Assembly (NCBI RefSeq): GCF_000340475.1
Contig: NZ_CM001792.1
Coordinates: forward strand, 261,425 to 325,424
Direction: 5' to 3'
From: Oceanobacillus kimchii X50
GTDB taxonomy: Bacteria; Bacillota; Bacilli; Bacillales; Amphibacillaceae
DNA: 64,000 bases
Part shown: positions 54,537 to 63,838 of the stretch, piece by piece
How the letters are laid out: each line of letters begins with the position of its first letter
How positions within the stretch are numbered: position 1 is the first letter of the stretch
Program-made: the position numbers and the translations under genes
The notes under the pieces: generated by a model
Seen by the model: the letters and a program-made list of their open reading frames with translations, nothing else
The model's database searches: none
Told to the model about the DNA's origin: nothing

Positions 54537-55247
54537 ATGGAGTATAAACGTATTAAATCCAAAAAAATATATGAACAAGTTGCAGATTCATTAATAGAGA
54601 TGATTAAACAAGGACGTATACAGCCTGGAGATAAACTAGATTCTGTAGAACAATTAGCACAAAACTTTGGAGTAGGAAGATCTGCTATTCGTGAAGCACT
54701 AAGTGGCTTAAGATCTATGGGATTAGTAGAAATGAGGCAAGGTGAAGGTACATTTATTAATACCTTTAATCCAAAAAGATTCACACTACCTGTAAGTACA
54801 GCATTTCTCATGAAACAAGATGATGTAAAAGAATTATATCAAGTGCGTAAAATACTTGAAGGTGGTACGGCGAGGTATGCTGCTACCAGCTATGAACAGT
54901 TAGATTTAGACAAGATGGAAGAAGCATTAAACGTAATGAAAAATGCTAAAGGGGATGACGTATTAGCAGAACAAGCAGATACAGAATTTCACTTAGCGAT
55001 TGCCCAAGCGACACATATGGATTTATTAATCCATTTAATGGGCAGTGTGTCTGATTTGATGTCAGAGACAATTCGAGAAACTAGACAGATTTTATTATAT
55101 TCAGAAGACCGAGCGGATGCGCTATATGAAGAGCATGCACGCATATATCAGGCAATAAAAAATAGACAACCAAATGAAGCGAGAGACGCAATGTATGATC
55201 ATTTAGAAAAAGTAGAAATGCTCTTGTTTAAAAATCTAGATATGTAA
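54537..55247 (+). CDS. lutR: Lactate-responsive GntR/FadR-type regulator
   Basis: A 236-residue GntR regulator with winged helix (SVEQLAQNFGVGRSAIREAL at about 40-60) and an all-helical FCD ligand domain with metal-binding His/Asp residues (DTEFHLAIA, EEHARIYQAI). Placed between lactate permease and lutABC it matches LutR, which represses lactate use until lactate is present. GAGGAG lies ten bases before the ATG. Confidence 0.88.
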   Translation: MEYKRIKSKKIYEQVADSLIEMIKQGRIQPGDKLDSVEQLAQNFGVGRSAIREALSGLRSMGLVEMRQGEGTFINTFNPKRFTLPVSTAFLMKQDDVKELYQVRKILEGGTARYAATSYEQLDLDKMEEALNVMKNAKGDDVLAEQADTEFHLAIAQATHMDLLIHLMGSVSDLMSETIRETRQILLYSEDRADALYEEHARIYQAIKNRQPNEARDAMYDHLEKVEMLLFKNLDM

Positions 55248-55290
55248 TTCTAGCCTCGGTCATAGTTTAAATTAGAAGAGGTGTAACCAA

Positions 55291-56025
55291 ATGAAAGTAT
55301 CGTTATTCATTACATGTGTGAGTGATATTGTATTTGCAGATGTAGGTAAACATACTGTGGAAATTTTAGAACGAGTAGGTTGTGAAGTTGATTTTCCAGC
55401 TGCGCAGACATGCTGTGGTCAACCTGCCTATAACAGCGGCTACCTACAAGAAGCTAAAAAATCAATGAAACAGATGATTAAAGCATTTAAAAATTCAGAG
55501 TATGTAGTTGGTCCTTCTGGATCTTGCGTAGGGATGTTAAAAGAATACCCTCATATTTTTCAAGGGGATCCAGAATGGGAACAACCTGCTATTGATCTTG
55601 CGAATAAAAGCTATGAAATTACTCAATTTTTAGTAGATGTATTAGGAGTAACGGATTTAGGCTCAACTTTCAAAGGAAGAGTTACGTACCACCCTTCCTG
55701 TCACATGACGAGGGTACTAGGAGTAAAAGACGCACCACAAAAACTATTGCAAAGCGTAAAAGGTATTGATTTTGTTGAACTTCCTGTAAAAGAGGATTGC
55801 TGTGGATTCGGTGGAACTTTCTCCGTGAAAAACCCGGAAATATCAAGAGAAATGGTAAAAGAGAAGTCTCAGCATGTGTCCGAAACAAAGGCTGAATACC
55901 TAGTAGGTGGAGATATGGGTTGCTTAATGAATATCGGTGGCAGAATGCGCCGTGAAGGTAAAGATGTCAAGGTGGTTCACATTACAGAAATACTAAATAC
56001 ACATAGTGAAGGAGGAAAAGCATGA
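55291..56025 (+). CDS. lutA: Lactate utilization iron-sulfur protein LutA
   Basis: A 244-residue subunit of the LutABC L-lactate oxidase complex, which makes pyruvate in the cytoplasm. Two cysteine-rich CCG domains are present: TCCGQP at 40-45 and DCCGFGG near 168-174, with HPSCHMTR between. These bind unusual iron-sulfur clusters. AGAGGTG precedes the ATG. Its stop overlaps lutB by four bases. Confidence 0.94.
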   Translation: MKVSLFITCVSDIVFADVGKHTVEILERVGCEVDFPAAQTCCGQPAYNSGYLQEAKKSMKQMIKAFKNSEYVVGPSGSCVGMLKEYPHIFQGDPEWEQPAIDLANKSYEITQFLVDVLGVTDLGSTFKGRVTYHPSCHMTRVLGVKDAPQKLLQSVKGIDFVELPVKEDCCGFGGTFSVKNPEISREMVKEKSQHVSETKAEYLVGGDMGCLMNIGGRMRREGKDVKVVHITEILNTHSEGGKA

Positions 56026-57458
56026 GCGTAAAAATTGGTGATGTTTCCTATAAAGATCGAATTGATAAGGGAATTGAAAACGACTTTATGCGTCAAGCCG
56101 TTTCTTCGGCACAAGGGAGATTTCGTAAGGGACGACTTTCCCAAGCAGAGGAGTTAGGAAATTGGGAAGATTGGCGCCAACTAGGTTCGGAGATTCGAAC
56201 ACATACATTAGAAAATATAGATTACTATCTTTATCAATTGAGTGAACAAGTAGAGAAACGCGGAGGTAACGTATTTTTCGCACAAACTGCTGAAGAAGCC
56301 AATGAATATATTGAAAATGTTGTGAAAAAGAAACAAGCGAAAAAAGTTGTAAAAACAAAATCCATGGTTACCGAAGAAATTGGATTAAATGAAGCTTTAG
56401 AAAAATCGGGCGCAGAAGTAGTTGAATCTGATTTAGGTGAATGGATCCTCCAATTAGATGAGGATCCTCCATCGCATATTGTTACACCTGCTTTGCATAA
56501 AAACCGTCAACAAATTCGTGAAACATTTGCAGATAAACGTGGATATGATAAGACAGATTCACCAGAAGAACTGGCAGCCTTTGCCCGTGAGCAACTACGT
56601 CACGATTTTCTAACTGCTGATGTCGGTATAACAGGTTGTAACTTCGCTATTGCAGAATCTGGAGCAATTACATTAGTAACCAATGAAGGTAATGCAGAAA
56701 TGGTTACTTCACTACCAGATACACAGATTACAGTGATGGGGATGGAACGATTAGTGCCAACATGGGAGGACATGGAAGTACTTGTTAGTTTACTAACACG
56801 TGCAGCAGTTGGTCAAAAGCTTACAAGTTATATTACAGCCTACACCGGAACTAGATTGGAAGAAGAGATAGATGGTCCAAATGATTATCATCTTGTAATT
56901 GTTGATAATGGTAGATCCAAGATATTAGGAACAGAATTTCAATCTGCACTTCATTGTATTCGCTGTGCTGCATGTATTAACGTATGCCCAGTTTATCGTC
57001 ATGTAGGTGGTCATGCGTATAACTCTATTTATCCAGGTCCAATTGGTGCCGTATTAACACCGCTTCTCGATGGATATGACGATCATAAGGAATTACCATA
57101 TGCTTCTTCTCTTTGTGCAGCCTGTACAGAAGCTTGTCCGGTGAAAATTCCATTGCATGAGCAATTAATTCGTCATCGTGAAATCATTGTAGAGGAGGAA
57201 AAGAAATCTCCAGTTTCCGAAAAAATTATGATGAAAGGTTTTGCTCAATGGGCTTCGAATCCAGCAGCTTATAAGTTAAGTACGAAAGTGGCTAGGACCG
57301 CATTAAAACCATGGACAAAAGATGAGTTTGTCGAGAATGGACCAGGACCATTAAAAGGTTGGACAGATGTACGTGACTTTCCTGCTCCAGGTAAACAATC
57401 TTTCCGTGCTTGGTGGAATGAACGTGCGAAGGGAGAAAAGCAAAATGCCAATTCATAA
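56022..57458 (+). CDS. lutB: Lactate utilization iron-sulfur protein LutB
   Basis: A 478-residue central subunit of LutABC. The LUD domain occupies about 65-300; two [4Fe-4S] motifs follow, [12 protein letters not shown] near 308-319 and [13 protein letters not shown] near 365-377. A conserved C-terminal domain ends the protein. The ATG overlaps the lutA stop and lutC starts inside its end, so the three subunits are translationally coupled. Confidence 0.94.
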   Translation: MSVKIGDVSYKDRIDKGIENDFMRQAVSSAQGRFRKGRLSQAEELGNWEDWRQLGSEIRTHTLENIDYYLYQLSEQVEKRGGNVFFAQTAEEANEYIENVVKKKQAKKVVKTKSMVTEEIGLNEALEKSGAEVVESDLGEWILQLDEDPPSHIVTPALHKNRQQIRETFADKRGYDKTDSPEELAAFAREQLRHDFLTADVGITGCNFAIAESGAITLVTNEGNAEMVTSLPDTQITVMGMERLVPTWEDMEVLVSLLTRAAVGQKLTSYITAYTGTRLEEEIDGPNDYHLVIVDNGRSKILGTEFQSALHCIRCAACINVCPVYRHVGGHAYNSIYPGPIGAVLTPLLDGYDDHKELPYASSLCAACTEACPVKIPLHEQLIRHREIIVEEEKKSPVSEKIMMKGFAQWASNPAAYKLSTKVARTALKPWTKDEFVENGPGPLKGWTDVRDFPAPGKQSFRAWWNERAKGEKQNANS

Positions 57459-58146
57459 TCGAGATAAATTTTTAAGTAATTTAGCTGCTAACCTTGGCCG
57501 ACCTCGAAAAATAGAAGGCGTAGAAAGACCGGAGTATAGTGTGCAGCCACAATATGAAGTTCTACAAGGAGCTTCGCAAGATGAGTTAATTGACGTATTA
57601 GAAAAACATTGCGAAGTCATCCATACAGACTTTGTGCGCACGAGTAAACAGGAGCTACCTAATGTTGTACGACAAACTATTGATCGATATGAAGCAAAGT
57701 CCATCATTGTTTCTAATGATAAACGTAACGTGGAATATGGGATGGATCAAGCTTATAATCAGTATGCAGAAGAACTAGATATGCATATTTGGGATGCTTC
57801 TATTGGTAAAGAAAACCAGGTTATTGCAGAGAAAGCGGATGTTGGAATTTCCTTTAGTGATATAACACTTGCAGAGTCAGGAACGGTAACCTTAAAGAAC
57901 GATAAAAATAATGGTAGATCGATAAGTTTAATGCCTAAAAGTTATATCGCTATTATTCCAAAAGAAACAATTGTACCTCGAATGACCCAAGCAGCAAAAC
58001 AAATTCATGATGATCATGTCAATGGAATAGAGACACCTTCAAGTGTTTGTTTTGTCACAGGGCCTAGTAATAGCGCCGATATTGAAATGAATTTAATTGT
58101 AGGTGTCCATGGTCCAGTAAATGTTACGTATATTGTGGTAGATTAA
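57445..58146 (+). CDS. lutC: Lactate utilization protein LutC
   Basis: A 233-residue LUD-domain subunit of the LutABC complex. [20 protein letters not shown] near 130-150 and [22 protein letters not shown] near the end are hallmarks. ATG 57445 is chosen (GGGAG upstream); it lies 14 bases before the lutB stop. The frame can be extended back into lutB but has no ribosome site there. Confidence 0.93.
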   Translation: MPIHNRDKFLSNLAANLGRPRKIEGVERPEYSVQPQYEVLQGASQDELIDVLEKHCEVIHTDFVRTSKQELPNVVRQTIDRYEAKSIIVSNDKRNVEYGMDQAYNQYAEELDMHIWDASIGKENQVIAEKADVGISFSDITLAESGTVTLKNDKNNGRSISLMPKSYIAIIPKETIVPRMTQAAKQIHDDHVNGIETPSSVCFVTGPSNSADIEMNLIVGVHGPVNVTYIVVD

Positions 58147-58150
58147 AAAA

Positions 58151-58180
58151 GAAGTTTTTTAAGAAACTTCAATCGTTTTT
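58151..58180 (+). terminator. lutABC terminator
   Basis: GAAGTTT (58151-58157) pairs with AAACTTC (58164-58170), followed by AATCG and six T. Confidence 0.65.
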
Positions 58181-58277
58181 TAAATGAAATTTAGCAATTA
58201 AGAAATTGATTTGAATATAAAAATACGACAATTCAATAATAAATCGAGAGAATTCATTAGATTAACAGATACATGAT

Positions 58278-58388
58278 AGCAGATGAAATATGAGAGATTC
58301 CTAGAAATAGAGAATTCAATTACAAAGCATTAATGTTTGTATATTGAAAAGGATGGGGACATAATCATATTTCATCTGCTTTTTTTAT
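58278..58388. repeat. Long perfect hairpin with 71-base loop and T tract
   Basis: AGCAGATGAAATATGA (58278-58293) and TCATATTTCATCTGCT (58365-58380) are perfect 16-bp inverted repeats around 71 non-coding bases, ending in eight T. It could be a small RNA with its own terminator, a long-loop terminator, or a decayed mobile element. The 3' end TTCATCTGCTTTTTT recurs at 63051-63065. The flanking 58181-58277 and 58389-58529 stretches have no gene. Confidence 0.6.
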
Positions 58389-58529
58389 TTAGAATTGCTT
58401 TTTTACATCTTTTTGTAAGTTATTTTCTGTAGTTACTCTCCCTTTTAAATCAGTAATTAAAATAAGAACGATTTCCTCATGTGGGCATATGCTGATTGTA
58501 GATTCTATGAAAGGTGGGTTAATGAATAC

Positions 58530-59429
58530 ATGTATTATATTCCATATTATCCAAATGATCTTCGTTATGCTTCTCAGTCTCCCTTAATTACGGAAAAAGA
58601 GAAAGAAAAGTTAGCAGAAATTACATTAGAGAACTTACAAAAAGATGCTGTAACCATTCAATTATTAGATCAGTTAAGCTCATCTACGAATGAACAGCAA
58701 TACTTGAATACACTAAATTACACACGTGAGGTCAAATTGAGAAACATAAATCAATTGGATTATTTATATAGAAATATCACTGGTAATGCCCCGAATTATC
58801 AGAAATCCAGTGAAGCAAGCAGAAATACAGAAATAGGCATACAAGATGTTGTAGAACGATGTATAGAAGATTATGAAGAAAATTATAAAGCTAGTCTAAG
58901 AAGTAGTAGCTCGGCTGTTCAACAATTATACTATCAATTATCTTCCGTAGGTTATATGGCTGCTAACCAATTGTATAATTATCATAATTCGAGAAATAGT
59001 GAATTAGGCATCACTCTGAATAGACAGTTGGAAGATCAGGGTGGATACCCATTTGTTATTGATATAGAGGAAGCCGCTGAACAAAATACAGCTTACCGTA
59101 CAGCAATTTGGACCGGAGAACATTTACAAGTCACATTAATGAGCATTCCTGTTGGTGATAATATCGGTTTAGAAGTACATCCAACTCACGATCAATTCGT
59201 TCGAATAGAAGATGGAGACGGATTGGTTCAGATGGGGAGTCAAGAGAATAATTTAACATACCGACGACAACTTTCTGATAGTAGTGCTGTGATGATACCT
59301 GCAGGAACGTGGCATAATATAACTAATACAGGAGATGAACCACTGAAATTATACACCATTTACGCCCCACCAGAACATCCTTTTGGTACTCTACATCAGA
59401 CAAAAGCGGATGCACTCGCTTCAGAATAA
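58530..59429 (+). CDS. Cupin protein with N-terminal helical (ferritin-like) domain
   Basis: A 299-residue protein. Residues 1-150 are helical with acidic and Gln-rich stretches (TEKEKEKLAEITLENLQKDA), like ferritin-like or coat-associated domains. Residues about 170-290 are a cupin barrel with GLEVHPTHDQFVRIEDGDG and MIPAGTWHNITNTGDEPLKL, giving two of the usual metal-binding His and a third in TWHN. The enzymatic role is unknown. ATG 58530 follows AAAGGTGGG by 11 bases; the in-frame upstream ATG lacks a site. Confidence 0.75.
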   Translation: MYYIPYYPNDLRYASQSPLITEKEKEKLAEITLENLQKDAVTIQLLDQLSSSTNEQQYLNTLNYTREVKLRNINQLDYLYRNITGNAPNYQKSSEASRNTEIGIQDVVERCIEDYEENYKASLRSSSSAVQQLYYQLSSVGYMAANQLYNYHNSRNSELGITLNRQLEDQGGYPFVIDIEEAAEQNTAYRTAIWTGEHLQVTLMSIPVGDNIGLEVHPTHDQFVRIEDGDGLVQMGSQENNLTYRRQLSDSSAVMIPAGTWHNITNTGDEPLKLYTIYAPPEHPFGTLHQTKADALASE

Positions 59430-59443
59430 ATAAGAATATGCTA

Positions 59444-59477
59444 AAAACGCATGAAATCAGAGCTCATGCGTTTTTTT
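59444..59477 (+). terminator. Terminator after the cupin gene
   Basis: AAAACGCATGA pairs with TCATGCGTTTT, loop of about 9, then further T. Confidence 0.9.
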
Positions 59478-59583
59478 ATAATAAAAGGAGAGTAATTTCA
59501 ACTTGTTCGCAAATAAAAAGAAATAGGGCATGGGTAATTGTGGTACATTCCTTTATAAGCAATTAATAGAAAGGGGGAAAAGG

Positions 59584-60166
59584 GTGAGTAGGAAAATTAT
59601 TTATTCACAAATGGTTTCATTAGATGGCTTTATTGAGGGGATTAATGGTGAATTGGACTGGAGCATACCAAGTGATGAATTATTTCGATTTATAAATAAG
59701 CAGGAGGAAAATATAGACACACATTTATATGGAAGGAAAATGTATGAAAATATGTCTATATGGCCAAGTAAAGGACAATCACCAAATGCTTCACAAGAAG
59801 AGAAGGATTGGGCAAAACACTGGATGAACGTAAAAAAATATGTGATATCAAGTAAATTAAAGCAAGAGGATCTTAAATGGAATACAGAGTTGCTGAATGG
59901 TGATATGGTGTCATCCGTCTTACAATTAAAAGGAACTACAGGCAGGGATGTTTCTCTAGGTGGGGCGAGCTAGAGAATTTATTCATCATGACTTAGTAGA
60001 TGAAATTTGGTTATTTATTTTCCCAATATTGCTTGGTGATGGCAAGCCAATGTTTCCTATTATGCCAAATCAAAGAAAATATTATTTAAAAGAGTACAAG
60101 CGATTTGATGAGACTGTTTTTTTAAACTATGCACGAATAAATAACATTCTAAAGGGAGATTTATAG
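59584..60166 (+). pseudogene. Frameshifted DHFR-like (RibD C-terminal) gene
   Basis: From GTG 59584 (after AAAGGGGG) the frame gives VSRKIIYSQMVSLDGFIEG and runs to DVSLGGAS, stopping at 59971. The rest of the domain (AREFIHHDLVDEIWLFIFPI, then LLGDGKP) continues in the frame that ends at 60166. Removing a single A near 59967 (GGGGCGAGCTAG) would join LGGA to AREF. The change is so small that it is either very recent or a sequence error. The next gene is an intact relative two bases downstream. Confidence 0.82.
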
Positions 60167-60167
60167 T

Positions 60168-60770
60168 ATGGGAAAGGTGTATGTAGATATTTCCATGTCA
60201 CTAGATGGGTATATCACTGGAAAAGATGATTCTATGCAACAACCATTGGGAATAAGTGGAGAAGCATTACAGAATTGGATGTTTCAAGGATCATTTGCTA
60301 GTGAATACAATGCTTTTTTTACCATGTCTGAAATAAATCGACGTGTATTTGATAAACCAATCGGGTCGTTAGGTGCAATGATGGTAGGAAGAAGAACCTT
60401 TGATATCGTAAACGGATGGAATGGCAGTCATCCAATAGCAGGTATTCCTATCGTAGTTGTAACACATGAACCACCGAACGAATACGCGAAAAAAGATACA
60501 ACATTTCATTTTGTAAGTGGTATTCATCAGGCAATTGATACTGCAAGACAAATTGCTGGGGATAAGGAAATTAGTATTGGAAGTGCAAGTATCGCACAGC
60601 AATGTTTAGCAGAAAAACTAGTAGATGAACTACATTTACATATTGCGCCTGTACTATTAGGAGATGGTAAGAAATTATTTGCAAGAAACAATCAACAAAC
60701 TCCACTTAAATTAATAAAAGCAATTGATGGGGAATTAGTCACCCATCTTTATTATCAGATAATTTCATAG
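60168..60770 (+). CDS. Dihydrofolate-reductase-like (RibD C-terminal) family protein
   Basis: A 200-residue DHFR-fold reductase (VYVDISMSLDGYITGKDDSM at the start, AMMVGRRTFDIVNGW near 65-79, GSASIAQQCLAEKLVDELHL and APVLLGDGKKLFA near 140-180). It is intact and tandem to the frameshifted relative, in what was an operon. Substrate unknown; NADPH-dependent reduction is inferred from the family. GGGAGA precedes the ATG. Confidence 0.88.
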   Translation: MGKVYVDISMSLDGYITGKDDSMQQPLGISGEALQNWMFQGSFASEYNAFFTMSEINRRVFDKPIGSLGAMMVGRRTFDIVNGWNGSHPIAGIPIVVVTHEPPNEYAKKDTTFHFVSGIHQAIDTARQIAGDKEISIGSASIAQQCLAEKLVDELHLHIAPVLLGDGKKLFARNNQQTPLKLIKAIDGELVTHLYYQIIS

Positions 60771-60858
60771 GCAACTGAAAAAGGATTAACCTCCTCTCGT
60801 ATGGGTATATTGCAAAATACTGAATAGTATGAATGTATTAACGGGAGGGGATTGTTGT

Positions 60859-61230
60859 ATGTCTATCAAATTAAAGCGTAATACTGGGATAATGGGTGGA
60901 GCAACTAGAATTATCGTTAAAGCTGACAGCAAGAAGTTGACAAGTTTAAAGCAGAATGAGGAAACACTCGTCGATTTGCCTGAAGATCAAGCGAAAATTA
61001 CTGCGAACCAATGGTTTTTGGGAAGTAAGCCAACATCAGTAAAAGATGGTGACAACGTGGTAGTGCGCATGAACAACTCTGCCCTTTTATTATATATCAT
61101 TTCCATGGTTGCATTATTCACCGGTTTGTTTACCAGCAATTTAATTATCCTCATTATTGGAATCGTATTAATTTTTATTACTACTATTTTTGCAATTAAA
61201 AATTGGTTTGTGGTTAATGTGGAATCCTAA
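60859..61230 (+). CDS. Small membrane protein of unknown function
   Basis: I do not recognise this family. The 123-residue product has a basic, beta-like cytoplasmic part (MSIKLKRNTGIMGGATRIIV, then residues to about 75) followed by two closely spaced membrane helices (about 77-95 and 98-117). A Gly-Gly-Ala turn and a NQWFLGSKP segment are the only notable features. ATG 60859 follows GGGAGGGG by eight bases; an in-frame ATG at 60829 has no site. Confidence 0.65.
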   Translation: MSIKLKRNTGIMGGATRIIVKADSKKLTSLKQNEETLVDLPEDQAKITANQWFLGSKPTSVKDGDNVVVRMNNSALLLYIISMVALFTGLFTSNLIILIIGIVLIFITTIFAIKNWFVVNVES

Positions 61231-61270
61231 TATAATACGCACTAATCTATATTATTGAGTGGAATCAAAG

Positions 61271-61432
61271 AAAGACTGGAACGAGAGGTGCTCTAACACC
61301 AAAAAATCCGAAGGAGTATAAGAAAGTCGATAATAAAGTCGTTCTAAAACCCAAACGGAGCTAGAAAATTGGAAAGAGTAGTAAATAGACTTGTTCTATA
61401 AATCAAACTAGGTTGACAAATTGGGTAAAGTA
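61271..61432. repeat. Degenerate tandem repeats of about 52 bases
   Basis: Four successive starts AAAGACTGG (61271), AAAGTCGAT (61323), AAAGAGTAG (61373) and AAAGTATTT (61427) are 52, 50 and 54 bases apart. The units share an internal GTTCTAAAACCCAAAC-like block and end with a Gly-rich TTGG. Identity is low but phased. No frame is credible in 61231-61605, and a TATAAT box lies at 61561. Confidence 0.6.
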
Positions 61433-61605
61433 TTTCTATAAAATTAATAAGTCTCCTATTCCTAACAAATAATGGGCTAGTGGTTAAATCGATAATTGAC
61501 ATTTATTGGCGAAGAATAAAATAGCATTTAAAACATTCTGAAAAATAAAACGGATTCGTGTATAATAATTTAAGTAATAAAGGTATACGTATGGAGGCGA
61601 ACAAA

Positions 61606-62454
61606 TTGGAATTAATAAAAGCAACGTCATATTCGAACCTAGCCGCTTTTCTAGCAAAAGTAAATTCTAACCCTGCAAAAAAGTGTGGCTATATTGGTGA
61701 GGATCTTAATCAGATCGAAGAAGTGTTGGTAGAGGATTTTAAACTAGATGAGATAATCATTGCGGTTGAGGGAGACCAAATTGTAGGTATGGTTGCTTTT
61801 GATTACGAAGATGAAGAAGCAGAAGTTTGGGGTCCAGTCGTAACAAGTGAAAATCCAAATCAAACTGCAAATAAACTCTGGTCTCACCACCCGTTTACAA
61901 AACAAAATTGGAACTTACATTTTTTTTACCATGTTAATAACGTTGAAATGAGAACATTTGCGGAAAACTTAAATGCGAGTATACTTGGATATCATACCGT
62001 ACTGCAATGCAATCAATTAGGTAGCACAGGCAAAACAAATTATGAAGAAATAGATTTAAATAATAAAAAAATGATCGGAAGTTTTAAGACATTACATGAT
62101 ACGCTTTTTCCAGATACATATTATCCAGCTAAAACAATTCTTGAGCGTCTCACGGATGAACATCGATTATTAATACGAACTAATGATGTCAATGATGTAA
62201 TTGGGTATGCTTATTTAGAAGGCAGTAAACAGTTTAAAGAAGGAAGTGTGGAATTTATAGGCGTTGATTCTGATTATCGAAAACAAGGTGTAGGAAAGCA
62301 ATTATTACAGCAAAGCATGACACTACTTATGCAAGAGATGGAAATACCATCTTTGTATTTGACAGTTAATGATGAGAATATAGGTGCAATACGTCTTTAT
62401 GAATCAGTAGGTTTTAGACAGGTGAATAATTTTGTGCACTATGAATTAGGTTGA
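61606..62454 (+). CDS. Tandem-domain GNAT acetyltransferase
   Basis: A 282-residue protein with two GNAT-like halves. The N-terminal half (1-135) lacks a clear acetyl-CoA loop and may be structural. The C-terminal half holds YRKQGVGKQLLQQSM near 225-239 and DENIGAIRLYESVGF near 256-270. Such double GNAT proteins include small-molecule acetylases of the mycothiol-synthase style, though the substrate here is unknown. TTG 61606 is preferred: GGAGG lies eight bases upstream, and ATG 61591 has no site. Confidence 0.75.
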   Translation: MELIKATSYSNLAAFLAKVNSNPAKKCGYIGEDLNQIEEVLVEDFKLDEIIIAVEGDQIVGMVAFDYEDEEAEVWGPVVTSENPNQTANKLWSHHPFTKQNWNLHFFYHVNNVEMRTFAENLNASILGYHTVLQCNQLGSTGKTNYEEIDLNNKKMIGSFKTLHDTLFPDTYYPAKTILERLTDEHRLLIRTNDVNDVIGYAYLEGSKQFKEGSVEFIGVDSDYRKQGVGKQLLQQSMTLLMQEMEIPSLYLTVNDENIGAIRLYESVGFRQVNNFVHYELG

Positions 62455-62484
62455 ATATATAAAGGAATTAGAGAGGGAATTTTA

Positions 62485-62934
62485 ATGATACAACGATTAA
62501 AAGAGATAGAAAATGCTCCAATGAAACTACTATTATTGGCGGATCCATCTGAAAGTATTGTAATCGAGTATTTGCAAAGAGGCTCTTGTTATGTATTAGA
62601 GAAAAATAACCAAGTAATTGGAGAATATGTGCTTATCCCAACAAGACCAGAGACTATAGAAATTGTTAACGTGGCAGTTGATGAAAGCTTTCATGGTCAA
62701 GGATTTGGAAAGAAACTTATACTTCATGCAATTGAAGAATCAAAGAAACTTGGATATAAAACGATTGAAATAGGTACGGGTAATAGTGGTGTTAATCAAC
62801 TAGCATTATACCAAAAATGTGGATTTCGAATGATCGGCATTGATCGTGATTTTTTTGTGCGACATTATGATGAACCGATTTTTGAAAATGGAATTCAGGT
62901 AATTGATATGGTTCGGTTATCGATGGATATATAG
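62485..62934 (+). CDS. GNAT acetyltransferase (YvbK-like)
   Basis: A 149-residue acetyltransferase. The acetyl-CoA loop FHGQGFGKKLILHAIEES is near 69-86, and the tail (IDRDFFVRHYDEPIFENGIQ, then VIDMVRLS) matches Bacillus subtilis YvbK. AGAGGG precedes the ATG. It lies 30 bases behind the double GNAT gene, so both probably share a transcript. Substrate unknown. Confidence 0.88.
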   Translation: MIQRLKEIENAPMKLLLLADPSESIVIEYLQRGSCYVLEKNNQVIGEYVLIPTRPETIEIVNVAVDESFHGQGFGKKLILHAIEESKKLGYKTIEIGTGNSGVNQLALYQKCGFRMIGIDRDFFVRHYDEPIFENGIQVIDMVRLSMDI

Positions 62935-63077
62935 AAAGTTGGAAACATACAATGACCTCAACTTTAACTGAAGAATGATGCAGTGCAAAAATCTCAACAA
63001 GTTAATCAGCTAGCACATTGAACATCAATGTATATTTCCTTAGTGGAAACTTCATCTGCTTTTTTGCATCTTTCAAA

Positions 63078-63569
63078 TTAATCAATTTGTCTTGTTATAG
63101 GAATCATAATATTGAAGTGAGGTTGTTCGAGATCTCGATGTACAGGATAAACTTCATGTTTAATTGGTAAATCATCGTAGTATTCAATGTTCGGTTCAGT
63201 GTAAGGGATATAGGTACAATCTTTTAACCAATGATAAATCTTCATATATGTTTTTCCTATATCATCTCCTGCTTGATGAAATGTAATAAGATAAGTTAAC
63301 TCAGGAATATAAATGTCGATCATACCAAGAGGAATTTCCGTATTCTCTTTCACTTGAAATCCTGAGTAATGTACAAATCCATCTGGCCGAGTATGGTAGG
63401 ACAGACCAAGTTGTTTTTGAGAATCTATGATGTCTTTTAACTCAGTGGAGCGGTTATACATGTTTTCAATAGTATGTTTTAGCTCGTTGACTTGAGTATA
63501 TGGCCCCTCCCATTTTAATCCAATTAATCGGTATCCGGGTAAGGTCCTTATATGGAATGTGTCTTCCAT
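63078..63569 (-). CDS. GyrI-like small-molecule-binding protein
   Basis: A 163-residue protein of the GyrI-like/AraC effector-binding (SOUL-like) fold. RTLPGYRLIGLKWEGPYTQV at the start and the central VHYSGFQVKENTEIPLGMID are typical; no DNA-binding domain is present. Stand-alone members can bind hydrophobic drugs, inhibit gyrase, or hydrolyse cyclopropanoid toxins. AAGGAGGC precedes the ATG on the minus strand. Partner unknown. Confidence 0.82.
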   Translation of the reverse strand: MEDTFHIRTLPGYRLIGLKWEGPYTQVNELKHTIENMYNRSTELKDIIDSQKQLGLSYHTRPDGFVHYSGFQVKENTEIPLGMIDIYIPELTYLITFHQAGDDIGKTYMKIYHWLKDCTYIPYTEPNIEYYDDLPIKHEVYPVHRDLEQPHFNIMIPITRQID

Positions 63570-63675
63570 ATCAATTGCCTCCTTTGCTCCAGAATTTATT
63601 TTAATCTATTTTCGACAAATTATAATGATATTCCTTCTTAGTCAAATAAAAAGCTAAAAACTCTAACTTTTTCAT

Positions 63676-63730
63676 CCCGTAAGTAACGGGGCAGTAACCC
63701 GCTTAACCAAGAAGTAAGCGGGTTACTGCC
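63676..63730. repeat. Pair of adjacent perfect hairpins
   Basis: CCCGT/ACGGG (63676-63690) is followed at once by GGCAGTAACCCGCTTA (63690-63705) and its perfect 16-bp complement (63715-63730), loop of nine. Neither strand carries a T run, so these are not classic terminators. They lie between two minus-strand genes. No gene is seen in 63570-63838. Confidence 0.7.
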
Positions 63731-63838
63731 AATAAAATGTTTGTTTCTGTTCAGGGCCTTTAGGTTATACCTTTGTGGTATTTATATAGAGTGAGAATGG
63801 AGAAGTAACGCCCACACCCCCGTTCAATGAATTTCGCT

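Noticed and set aside
52866..58146. Horizontal acquisition of the lactate locus
   Set aside because: Base composition and start-site style match the neighbours, and no repeats or mobility genes flank it.
61271..61432. CRISPR array
   Set aside because: Units are poorly conserved along their whole length, with no constant repeat/variable spacer pattern and no cas genes.
62984..63068. Long-range TGCAAAAA/TTTTTGCA stem as a terminator between converging genes
   Set aside because: Short AT-rich arms with a loop of about 70 bases; not convincing, although the nearby ACATTGA/TCAATGT hairpin (63015-63031) may form.
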